Of a stretch of 64,000 nt of DNA, positions 23,937-36,784 are shown piece after piece. The translations under genes were made by a program, and so were the position numbers. Numbering within the stretch: the first letter of the stretch is position 1; each line of letters opens with the position of its first letter. Under the pieces are notes generated by a model that was not told the DNA's origin, ran no database searches, and was given only the letters and a program-made list of their open reading frames with translations. Origin of the DNA: Auanema rhodensis (Eukaryota > Nematoda > Chromadorea > Rhabditida > Rhabditidae); contig CAXKVF010000077.1 in the NCBI GenBank assembly GCA_964057225.1, forward strand, positions 620,001 to 684,000, in the 5' to 3' direction.

Positions 23937-26900
23937 AATCTAATTTTGAAAACCGCATCTCTTTATCTTTCACGTGAAGCGAGTTACATACCAAGTGCAC
24001 ATCACGTGTACATTTAATTAGCATAAATTAAAGTTCACGTAAATTTCAAAGTCATGGTTACCATGAACCAATATCAATAAAAATTTGTTTTTAGACTAAT
24101 ATGGACATGGGGAATCTAATTTTGAAAACCGCATCTCTTTATCTTTCACGTGAAGCGAGTTACATACCAAGTGCACATCACGTGTACATTTAATTAGCAT
24201 AAATTAAAGTTCACGTAAATTTCAAAGTCATGGTTACCATGCACCAATATCAATAAAAATTTGTTTTTAGACTAATATGAACATGGGGAATCTAATTTTG
24301 AAAACCGCATCTCTTTATCTTTCACGTGAAGCGAGTTACATACCAAGTGCACATCACGTGTACATTTAATTAGCATAAATTAAAGTTCACGTAAATTTCA
24401 AAGTCATGGTTACCATGCACCAATATCAATAAAAATTTGTTTTTAGACTAATATGGACATGGGGAATCTAATTTTGAAAACCGCATCTCTTTATCTTTCA
24501 CGTGAAGCGAGTTACATACCAAGTGCACATCACGTGTACATTTAATTAGCATAAATTAAAGTTCACGTAAATTTCAAAGTCATGGTTACCATGCACCAAT
24601 ATCAATAAAAATTTGTTTTTAGACTAATATGAACATGGGGAATCTAATTTTGAAAACCGCATCTCTTTATCTTTCACGTGAAGCGAGTTACATACCAAGT
24701 GCACATCACGTGTACATTTAATTAGCATAAATTAAAGTTCACGTAAATTTCAAAGTCATGGTTACCATGAACCAATATCAATAAAAATTTGTTTTTAGAC
24801 TAATATGGACATGGGGAATCTAATTTTGAAAACCGCATCTCTTTATCTTTCACGTGAAGCGAGTTACATACCAAGTGCACATCACGTGTACATTTAATTA
24901 GCATAAATTAAAGTTCACGTAAATTTCAAAGTCATGGTTACCATGAACCAATATCAATAAAAATTTGTTTTTAGACTAATATGGACATGGGGAATCTAAT
25001 TTTGAAAACCGCATCTCTTTATCTTTCACGTGAAGCGAGTTACATACCAAGTGCACATCACGTGTACATTTAATTAGCATAAATTAAAGTTCACGTAAAT
25101 TTCAAAGTCATGGTTACCATGAACCAATATCAATAAAAATTTGTTTTTAGACTAATATGGACATGGGGAATCTAATTTTGAAAACCGCATCTCTTTTTCT
25201 TTCACGTGAAGCGAGTTACATACCAAGTGCACATCACGTGTACATTTAATTAGCATAAATTAAAGTTCACGTAAATTTCAAAGTCATGGTTACCATGAAG
25301 CAATATCAATAAAAATTTGTTTTTAGACTAATATGGACATGGGGAATCTAATTTTGAAAACCGCATCTCTTTATCTTTCACGTGAAGCGAGTTACATACC
25401 AAGTGCACATCACGTGTACATTTAATTAGCATAAATTAAAGTTCACGTAAATTTCAAAGTCATGGTTACCATGAATCAATATCAATAAAAATTTGTTTTT
25501 AGACTAATATGGACATGGGGAATCTAATTTTGAAAACCGCATCTCTTTATCTTTCACGTGAAGCGAGTTACATACCAAGTGCACATCACGTGTACATTTA
25601 ATTAGCATAAATTAAAGTTCACGTAAATTTCAAAGTCATGGTTACCATGCACCAATATCAATAAAAATTTGTTTTTAGACTAATATGAACATGGGGAATC
25701 TAATTTTGAAAACCGCATCTCTTTATCTTTCACGAGAAGCGAGTTACATACCAAGTGCACATCACGTGTACATTTAATTAGCATAAATTAAAGTTCACGT
25801 AAATTTCAAAGTCATGGTTACCATGCACCAATATCAATAAAAATTTGTTTTTAGACTAATATGGACATGAGGAATCTAATTTTGAAAACCGCATCTCTTT
25901 ATCTTTCACGTGAAGCGAGTTACATACCAAGTGCACATCACGTGTACATTTAATTAGCATAAATTAAAGTTCACGTAAATTTCAAAGTCATGGTTACCAT
26001 GAACCAATATCAATAAAAATTTGTTTTTAGACTAATATGGACATGAGGAATCTAATTTTGAAAACCGCATCTCTTCATCTTTCACGTGAAGCGAGTTACA
26101 TACCAAGTGCACATCACGTGTACATTTAATTAGCATAAATTAAAGTTCACGTAAATTTCAAAGTCATGGTTACCATTCACCAATATCAATAAAAATTTGT
26201 TTTTAGACTAATATGGACATGGGGAATCTAATTGTTAAAACCGCATCTCTTTATCTTTCACGTGAAGCGAGTTACATACCAAGTGCACATCACGTGTACA
26301 TTTAATTAGCATAAATTAAAGTTCACGTAAATTTCAAAGTCATGGTTACCATGCACCAATATCAATAAAAATTTGTTTTTAGACTAATATGGACATGGGG
26401 AATCTAATTTTGAAAACCGCATCTCTTTATCTTTCACGTGAAGCGAGTTACATACCAAGTGCACATCACGTGTACATTTAATTAGCATAAATTAAAGTTC
26501 ACGTAAATTTCAAAGTCATGGTTACCATGAAGCAATATCAATAAAAATTTGTTTTTAGACTAATATGGACATGGGGAATCTAATTTTGAAAACCGCATCT
26601 CTTTATCTTTCACGTGAAGCGAGTTACATACCAAGTGCACATCACGTGTACATTTAATTAGCATAAATTAAAGTTCACGTAAATTTCAAAGTCATGGTTA
26701 CCATGAACTAATATCAATAAAAATTTGTTTTTAGACTAATATGGACATGGGGAATTTAATTTTGAAAACCGTATCTCTTTATCTTTCACGTGAAGCGAGT
26801 TACATACCAAGTGCACATCACGTGTACATTTAATTAGCATAAATTAAAGTTCACGTAAATTTCAAAGTCATGGTTACCATGAACCAATATCAATAAAAAT

Positions 26901-29900
26901 TTGTTTTTAGACTAATATGGATATGGGGAATCTAATTTTGAAAACCGCATCTCTTTATCTTTCACGTGAAGCGAGTTACATACCAAGTGCACATCACGTG
27001 TACATTTAATTAGCATAAATTAAAGTTCACGTAAATTTCAAAGTCATGGTTACCATGAACTAATATCAATAAAAATTTGTTTTTAGACTAATATGGACAT
27101 GGGGAATCTAATTTTGAAAACCGCATCTCTTTATCTTTCACGTGAAGCGAGTTACATACCAAGTGCACATCACGTGTACAATTAATTAGCATAAATTAAA
27201 GTTCACGTAAATTTCAAAGTCATGGTTACCATGAAGCAATATCAATAAAAATTTGTTTTTAGACTAATATGGACATGGGGAATCTAATTTTGAAAACCGC
27301 ATCTCTTTATCTTTCACGTGAAGCGAGTTACATACCAAGTGCACATCACGTGTACATTTAATTAGCATAAATTAAAGTTCACGTAAATTTCAAAGTCATG
27401 GTTACCATGAACCAATATCAATAAAAATTTGTTTTTAGACTAATATGGACATGGGGAATCTAATTTTGAAAACCGCATCTCTTTATCTTTCACGTGAAGC
27501 GAGTTACATACCAAGTGCACATCACGTGTACATTTAATTAGCATAAATTAAAGTTCACGTAAATTTCAAAGTCATGGTTACCATGAACCAATATCAATAA
27601 AAATTTGTTTTTAGACTAATATGGACATGGGGAATCTAATTTTGAAAACCGCATCTCTTTATCTTTCACGTGAAGCGAGTTACATACCAAGTGCACATCA
27701 CGTGTACATTTAATTAGCATAAATTAAAGTTCACGTAAATTTCAAAGTCATGGTTACCATGCACCAATATCAATAAAAATTTGTTTTTAGACTAATATGA
27801 ACATGGGGAATCTAATTTTGAAAACCGCATCTCTTTATCTTTCACGTGAAGCGAGTTACATACCAAGTGCACATCACGTGTACATTTAATTAGCATAAAT
27901 TAAAGTTCACGTAAATTTCAAAGTCATGGTTACCATGAACCAATATCAATAAAAATTTGTTTTTAGACTAATATGGACATGGGGAATCTAATTTTGAAAA
28001 CCGCATCTCTTTATCTTTCACGTGAAGCGAGTTACATACCAAGTGCACATCACGTGTACATTTAATTAGCATAAATTAAAGTTCACGTAAATTTCAAAGT
28101 CATGGTTACCATGCACCAATATCAATAAAAATTTGTTTTTAGACTAATATGGACATGGGGAATCTAATTTTGAAAACCGCATCTCTTTATCTTTCACGTG
28201 AAGCGAGTTACATACCAAGTGCACATCACGTGTACATTTAATTAGCATAAATTAAAGTTCACGTAAATTTCAAAGTCATGGTTACCATGCACCAATATCA
28301 ATAAAAATTTGTTTTTAGACTAATATGGACATGGGGAATCTAATTTTGAAAACCGCATCTCTTTATCTTTCACGTGAAGCGAGTTACATACCAAGTGCAC
28401 ATCACGTTTACATTTAATTAGCATAAATTAAAGTTCACGTAAATTTCAAAGTCATGGTTACCATGCACCAATATCAATAAAAATTTGTTTTTAGACTAAT
28501 ATGGACATGGGGAATCTAATTTTGAAAACCGCATCTCTTTTTCTTTCACGTGAAGCGAGTTACATACCAAGTGCACATCACGTGTACATTTAATGAGCAT
28601 AAATTAAAGTTCACGTAAATTTCAAAGTCATGGTTACCATGAACTAATATCAATAAAAATTTGTTTTTAGACTAATATGGACATGGGGAATCTAATTTTG
28701 AAAACCGCATCTCTTTATCTTTCACGTGAAGCGAGTTACATACCAAGTGCACATCACGTGTACAATTAATTAGCATAAATTAAAGTTCACGTAAATTTCA
28801 AAGTCATGGTTACCATGAAGCAATATCAATAAAAATTTGTTTCTAGACTAATATGGACATGGGGAATCTAATTTTGAAAACCGCATCTCTTTATCTTTCA
28901 CGTGAAGCGAGTTACATACCAAGTGCACATCACGTGTACATTTAATTAGCATAAATTAAAGTTCACGTAAATTTCAAAGTCATGGTTACCATGAAGCAAT
29001 ATCAATAAAAATTTGTTTTTAGACTAATATGGACATGGGGAATCTAATTTTGAAAACCACATCTCTTTATCTTTCACGTGAAGCGAGTTACATACCAAGT
29101 GCACATCACGTGTACATTTAATTAGCATAAATTAAAGTTCACGTAAATTTCAAAGTCATGGTTACCATGAACCAATATCAATAAAAATTTGTTTTTAGAC
29201 TAATATGGACATGGGGAATCTAATTTTGAAAACCGCATCTCTTTATCTTTCACGTGAAGCGAGTTACATACCAAGTGCACATCACGTGTACATTTAATTA
29301 GCATAAATTAAAGTTCACGTAAATTTCAAAGTCATGGTTACCATGAACCAATATCAATAAAAATTTGTTTTTAGACTAATATGGACATGGGGAATCTAAT
29401 TTTGAAAACCGCATCTCTTTATCTTTCACGTGAAGCGAGTTACATACCAAGTGCACATCACGTGTACATTTAATTAGCATAAATTAAAGTTCACGTAAAT
29501 TTCAAAGTCATGGTTACCATGCACCAATATCAATAAAAATTTGTTTTTAGACTAATATGGACATGGGGAATCTAATTTTGAAAACCGCATCTCTTTATCT
29601 TTCACGTGAAGCGAGTTACATACCAAGTGCACATCACGTGTACATTTAATTAGCATAAATTAAAGTTCACGTAAATTTCAAAGTCATGGTTACCATGAAC
29701 CAATATCAATAAAAATTTGTTTTTAGACTAATATGGACATGAGGAATCTAATTTTGAAAACCGCATCTCTTCATCTTTCACGTGAAGCGAGTTACATACC
29801 AAGTGCACATCACGTGTACATTTAATTAGCATAAATTAAAGTTCACGTAAATTTCAAAGTCATGGTTACCATTCACCAATATCAATAAAAATTTGTTTTT

Positions 29901-30124
29901 AGACTAATATGGACATGGGGAATCTAATTTTGAAAACCGCATCTCTTTATCTTTCACGTGAAGCGAGTTACATACCAAGTGCACATCACGTGTACATTTA
30001 ATTAGCATAAATTAAAGTTCACGTAAATTTCAAAGTCATGGTTACCATGAACCAATATCAATAAAAATTTGTTTTTAGACTAATATGGACATGAGGAATC
30101 TAATTTTGAAAACCGCATCTCTTC

Positions 30125-30976
30125 ATCTTTCACGTGAAGCGAGTTACATACCAAGTGCACATCACGTGTACATTTAATTAGCATAAATTAAAGTTCACGT
30201 AAATTTCAAAGTCATGGTTACCATTCACCAATATCAATAAAAATTTGTTTTTAGACTAATATGGACATGGGGAATCTAATTTTGAAAACCGCATCTCTTT
30301 ATCTTTCACGTGAAGCGAGTTACATACCAAGTGCACATCACGTGTACATTTAATTAGCATAAATTAAAGTTCACGTAAATTTCAAAGTCATGGTTACCAT
30401 GCACCAATATCAATAAAAATTTGTTTTTAGACTAATATGGACATGGGGAATCTAATTTTGAAAACCGCATCTCTTTATCTTTCACGTGAAGCGAGTTACA
30501 TACCAAGTGCACATCACGTGTACATTTAATTAGCATAAATTAAAGTTCACGTAAATTTCAAAGTCATGGTTATCATGAAGCAATATCAATAAAAATTTGT
30601 TTTTAGACTAATATGGACATGGGGAATCTAATTTTGAAAACCGCATCTCTTTATCTTTCACGTGAAGCGAGTTACATACCAAGTGCACATCACGTGTACA
30701 TTTAATTAGCATAAATTAAAGTTCACGTAAATTTCAAAGTCATGGTTACCATGAACCAATATCAATAAAAATTTGTTTTTAGACTAATATGGACATGGGG
30801 AATCTAATTTTGAAAACCGCATCTCTTTATCTTTCACGTGAAGCGAGTTACATACCAAGTGCACATCACGTGTACATTTAATTAGCATAAATTAAAGTTC
30901 ACGTAAATTTCAAAGTCATGGTTACCATGAACCAATATCAATAAAAATTTGTTTTTAGACTAATATGGACATGGGG
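30125..30976. repeat. Five-unit (880-bp) tandem duplication, copy 1
   Basis: Units 172-176 have types TCACC, GCACC, GAAGC with GGTTATCATG, GAACC, GAACC. The next five units repeat this exactly. The marker T30573 (breaking the BstEII dyad) has its counterpart at 31453, 880 bp on. The start is drawn just after position 30124, where the two copies differ (TCATC versus TTATC). Confidence 0.85.
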
Positions 30977-31004
30977 AATCTAATTTTGAAAACCGCATCT
31001 CTTT

Positions 31005-31856
31005 ATCTTTCACGTGAAGCGAGTTACATACCAAGTGCACATCACGTGTACATTTAATTAGCATAAATTAAAGTTCACGTAAATTTCAAAGTCATGGTTA
31101 CCATTCACCAATATCAATAAAAATTTGTTTTTAGACTAATATGGACATGGGGAATCTAATTTTGAAAACCGCATCTCTTTATCTTTCACGTGAAGCGAGT
31201 TACATACCAAGTGCACATCACGTGTACATTTAATTAGCATAAATTAAAGTTCACGTAAATTTCAAAGTCATGGTTACCATGCACCAATATCAATAAAAAT
31301 TTGTTTTTAGACTAATATGGACATGGGGAATCTAATTTTGAAAACCGCATCTCTTTATCTTTCACGTGAAGCGAGTTACATACCAAGTGCACATCACGTG
31401 TACATTTAATTAGCATAAATTAAAGTTCACGTAAATTTCAAAGTCATGGTTATCATGAAGCAATATCAATAAAAATTTGTTTTTAGACTAATATGGACAT
31501 GGGGAATCTAATTTTGAAAACCGCATCTCTTTATCTTTCACGTGAAGCGAGTTACATACCAAGTGCACATCACGTGTACATTTAATTAGCATAAATTAAA
31601 GTTCACGTAAATTTCAAAGTCATGGTTACCATGAACCAATATCAATAAAAATTTGTTTTTAGACTAATATGGACATGGGGAATCTAATTTTGAAAACCGC
31701 ATCTCTTTATCTTTCACGTGAAGCGAGTTACATACCAAGTGCACATCACGTGTACATTTAATTAGCATAAATTAAAGTTCACGTAAATTTCAAAGTCATG
31801 GTTACCATGAACCAATATCAATAAAAATTTGTTTTTAGACTAATATGGACATGGGG
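31005..31856. repeat. Five-unit (880-bp) tandem duplication, copy 2
   Basis: Units 177-181 repeat units 172-176 with the same box types and the GGTTATCATG marker at 31453. They are followed directly by a run of three further units bearing that marker. Confidence 0.85.
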
Positions 31857-32384
31857 AATCTAATTTTGAAAACCGCATCTCTTTATCTTTCACGTGAAGC
31901 GAGTTACATACCAAGTGCACATCACGTGTACATTTAATTAGCATAAATTAAAGTTCACGTAAATTTCAAAGTCATGGTTATCATGAAGCAATATCAATAA
32001 AAATTTGTTTTTAGACTAATATGGACATGGGGAATCTAATTTTGAAAACCGCATCTCTTTATCTTTCACGTGAAGCGAGTTACATACCAAGTGCACATCA
32101 CGTGTACATTTAATTAGCATAAATTAAAGTTCACGTAAATTTCAAAGTCATGGTTATCATGAAGCAATATCAATAAAAATTTGTTTTTAGACTAATATGG
32201 ACATGGGGAATCTAATTTTGAAAACCGCATCTCTTTATCTTTCACGTGAAGCGAGTTACATACCAAGTGCACATCACGTGTACATTTAATTAGCATAAAT
32301 TAAAGTTCACGTAAATTTCAAAGTCATGGTTATCATGAAGCAATATCAATAAAAATTTGTTTTTAGACTAATATGGACATGGGG
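31857..32384. repeat. Triplet of GGTTATCATG monomers
   Basis: Units 182-184 appear identical and all carry C125 to T (T31981, T32157, T32333), which removes the BstEII site and one base pair of the CATGGTTACCATG dyad. Three adjacent copies of a rare allele are the clearest case in the window of single-monomer amplification. Confidence 0.85.
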
Positions 32385-34693
32385 AATCTAATTTTGAAAA
32401 CCGCATCTCTTTATCTTTCACGTGAAGCGAGTTACATACCAAGTGCACATCACGTGTACATTTAATTAGCATAAATTAAAGTTCACGTAAATTTCAAAGT
32501 CATGGTTACCATGAACCAATATCAATAAAAATTTGTTTTTAGACTAATATGGACATGGGGAATCTAATTTTGAAAACCGCATCTCTTCATCTTTCACGTG
32601 AAGCGAGTTACATACCAAGTGCACATCACGTGTACATTTAATTAGCATAAATTAAAGTTCACGTAAATTTCAAAGTCATGGTTACCATTCACCAATATCA
32701 ATAAAAATTTGTTTTTAGACTAATATGGACATGGGGAATCTAATTTTGAAAACCGCATCTCTTTATCTTTCACGTGAAGCGAGTTACATACCAAGTGCAC
32801 ATCACGTGTACATTTAATTAGCATAAATTAAAGTTCACGTAAATTTCAAAGTCATGGTTACCATGCACCAATATCAATAAAAATTTGTTTTTAGACTAAT
32901 ATGGACATGGGGAATCTAATTTTGAAAACCGCATCTCTTTATCTTTCACGTGAAGCGAGTTACATACCAAGTGCACATCACGTGTACATTTAATTAGCAT
33001 AAATTAAAGTTCACGTAAATTTCAAAGTCATGGTTACCATGAAGCAATATCAATAAAAATTTGTTTTTAGACTAATATGGACATGGGGAATCTAATTTTG
33101 AAAACCGCGTCTCTTTATCTTTCACGTGAAGCGAGTTACATACCAAGTGCACATCACGTGTACATTTAATTAGCATAAATTAAAGTTCACGTAAATTTCA
33201 AAGTCATGGTTACCATGAAGCAATATCAATAAAAATTTGTTTTTAGACTAATATGGACATGGGGAATCTAATTTTGAAAACCGCATCTCTTTATCTTTCA
33301 CGTGAAGCGAGTTACATACCAAGTGCACATCACGTGTACATTTAATTAGCATAAATTAAAGTTCACGTAAATTTCAAAGTCATGGTTACCATGAACTAAT
33401 ATCAATGAAAATTTGTTTTTAGACTAATATGGACATGGGGAATCTAATTTTGAAAACCGCATCTCTTTATCTTTCACGTGAAGCGAGTTACATACCAAGT
33501 GCACATCACGTGTACAATTAATTAGCATAAATTAAAGTTCACGTAAATTTCAAAGTCATGGTTACCATGAAGCAATATCAATAAAAATTTGTTTCTAGAC
33601 TAATATGGACATGGGGAATCTAATTTTGAAAACCGCATCTCTTTATCTTTCACGTGAAGCGAGTTACATACCAAGTGCACATCACGTGTACATTTAATTA
33701 GCATAAATTAAAGTTCACGTAAATTTCAAAGTCATGGTTACCATGAACCAATATCAATAAAAATTTGTTTTTAGACTAATATGGACATGAGGAATCTAAT
33801 TTTGAAAACCGCATCTCTTCATCTTTCACGTGAAGCGAGTTACATACCAAGTGCACATCACGTGTACATTTAATTAGCATAAATTAAAGTTCACGTAAAT
33901 TTCAAAGTCATGGTTACCATTCACCAATATCAATAAAAATTTGTTTTTAGACTAATATGGACATGGGGAATCTAATTTTGAAAACCGCATCTCTTTATCT
34001 TTCACGTGAAGCGAGTTACATACCAAGTGCACATCACGTGTACATTTAATTAGCATAAATTAAAGTTCACGTAAATTTCAAAGTCATGGTTACCATGCAC
34101 CAATATCAATAAAAATTTGTTTTTAGACTAATATGGACATGGGGAATCTAATTTTGAAAACCGCATCTCTTTATCTTTCACGTGAAGCGAGTTACATACC
34201 AAGTGCACATCACGTGTACATTTAATTAGCATAAATTAAAGTTCACGTAAATTTCAAAGTCATGGTTACCATTCACCAATATCAATAAAAATTTGTTTTT
34301 AGACTAATATGGACATGGGGAATCTAATTTTGAAAACCGCATCTCTTTATCTTTCACGTGAAGCGAGTTACATACCAAGTGCACATCACGTGTACATTTA
34401 ATTAGCATAAATTAAAGTTCACGTAAATTTCAAAGTCATGGTTACCATGCACCAATATCAATAAAAATTTGTTTTTAGACTAATATGGACATGGGGAATC
34501 TAATTTTGAAAACCGCATCTCTTTATCTTTCACGTGAAGCGAGTTACATACCAAGTGCACATCACGTGTACATTTAATTAGCATAAATTAAAGTTCACGT
34601 AAATTTCAAAGTCATGGTTACCATGAAGCAATATCAATAAAAATTTGTTTTTAGACTAATATGGACATGGGGAATCTAATTTTGAAAACCGCG

Positions 34694-35376
34694 TCTCTTT
34701 ATCTTTCACGTGAAGCGAGTTACATACCAAGTGCACATCACGTGTACATTTAATTAGCATAAATTAAAGTTCACGTAAATTTCAAAGTCATGGTTACCAT
34801 GCACCAATATCAATAAAAATTTGTTTTTAAACTAATATGGACATGGGGAATCTAATTTTGAAAACCGCATCTCTTTATCTTTCAAGTGAAGCGAGTTACA
34901 TACCAAGTGCACATCACGTGTACATTTACTTAGCATAAATTAAAGTTCACGTAAATTTCAAAGTCATGGTTACCATGAACCAATATCAATAAAAATTTGT
35001 TTTTAGACTAATATGGACATGGGGAATCTAATTTTGAAAACCGCATCTCTTTATCTTTCACGTGAAGCGAGTTACATACCAAGTGCACATCACGTGTACA
35101 TTTAATTAGCATAAATTAAAGTTCACGTAAATTTCAAAGTCATGGTTACCATGCACCAATATCAATAAAAATTTGTTTTTAAACTAATATGGACATGGGG
35201 AATCTAATTTTGAAAACCGCATCTCTTTATCTTTCAAGTGAAGCGAGTTACATACCAAGTGCACATCACGTGTACATTTAATTAGCATAAATTAAAGTTC
35301 ACGTAAATTTCAAAGTCATGGTTACCATGAACCAATATCAATAAAAATTTGTTTTTAGACTAATATGGACATGGGG
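34694..35376. repeat. Two-unit (352-bp) tandem duplication
   Basis: Units 198-199 and 200-201 share a G158 to A change (A34830 and A35182, TTTTTAAACT) followed by CAAGTG in the first E-box of the next unit (A34885 and A35237). The first copy also has a private C near 34929 (TTTACTTAGC). The upstream limit is set by G34693, which is not in the second copy but matches G33109 nine units earlier. Confidence 0.85.
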
Positions 35377-36784
35377 AATCTAATTTTGAAAACCGCATCT
35401 CTTTATCTTTCACGTGAAGCGAGTTACATACCAAGTGCACATCACGTGTACATTTAATTAGCATAAATTAAAGTTCACGTAAATTTCAAAATCATGGTTA
35501 CCATGAACTAATATCAATAAAAATTTGTTTTTAGACTAATATGGACATGGGGAATCTAATTTTGAAAACCGCATCTCTTTATCTTTCACGTGAAGCGAGT
35601 TACATACCAAGTGCACATCACGTGTACAATTAATTAGCATAAATTAAAGTTCACGTAAATTTCAAAGTCATGGTTACCATGAAGCAATATCAATAAAAAT
35701 TTGTTTCTAGACTAATATGGACATGGGGAATCTAATTTTGAAAACCGCATCTCTTTATCTTTCACGTGAAGCGAGTTACATACCAAGTGCACATCACGTG
35801 TACATTTAATTAGCATAAATTAAAGTTCACGTAAATTTCAAAGTCATGGTTACCATGAAGCAATATCAATAAAAATTTGTTTTTAGACTAATATGGACAT
35901 GGGGAATCTAATTTTGAAAACCACATCTCTTTACCTTTCACGTGAAGCGAGTTACATACCAAGTGCACATCACGTGTACATTTGATTAGCATAAATTAAA
36001 GTTCACGTAAATTTCAAAGTCATGGTTACCATGAACCAATATCAATAAAAATTTGTTTTTAGACTAATATGGACATGGGGAATCTAATTTTGAAAACCGC
36101 ATCTCTTTATCTTTCACGTGAAGCGAGTTACATACCAAGTGCACATCACGTGTACATTTAATTAGCATAAATTAAAGTTCACGTAAATTTCAAAATCATG
36201 GTTACCATGAACTAATATCAATAAAAATTTGTTTTTAGACTAATATGGACATGGGGAATCTAATTTTGAAAACCGCATCTCTTTATCTTTCACGTGAAGC
36301 GAGTTACATACCAAGTGCACATCACGTGTACAATTAATTAGCATAAATTAAAGTTCACGTAAATTTCAAAGTCATGGTTACCATGAAGCAATATCAATAA
36401 AAATTTGTTTCTAGACTAATATGGACATGGGGAATCTAATTTTGAAAACCGCATCTCTTTATCTTTCACGTGAAGCGAGTTACATACCAAGTGCACATCA
36501 CGTGTACATTTAATTAGCATAAATTAAAGTTCACGTAAATTTCAAAGTCATGGTTACCATGAAGCAATATCAATAAAAATTTGTTTTTAGACTAATATGG
36601 ACATGGGGAATCTAATTTTGAAAACCACATCTCTTTACCTTTCACGTGAAGCGAGTTACATACCAAGTGCACATCACGTGTACATTTGATTAGCATAAAT
36701 TAAAGTTCACGTAAATTTCAAAGTCATGGTTACCATGAACCAATATCAATAAAAATTTGTTTTTAGACTAATATGGACATGGGG
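35377..36784. repeat. Four-unit (704-bp) tandem duplication
   Basis: Units 202-205 and 206-209 match throughout. Shared private bases 704 bp apart are A35491/A36195 (CAAAATCATGG), the XbaI-type C35707/C36411, TTTACC near 35934/36638 and G35984/G36688 (TTTGATTAG). I saw no difference between the two copies. Confidence 0.9.
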
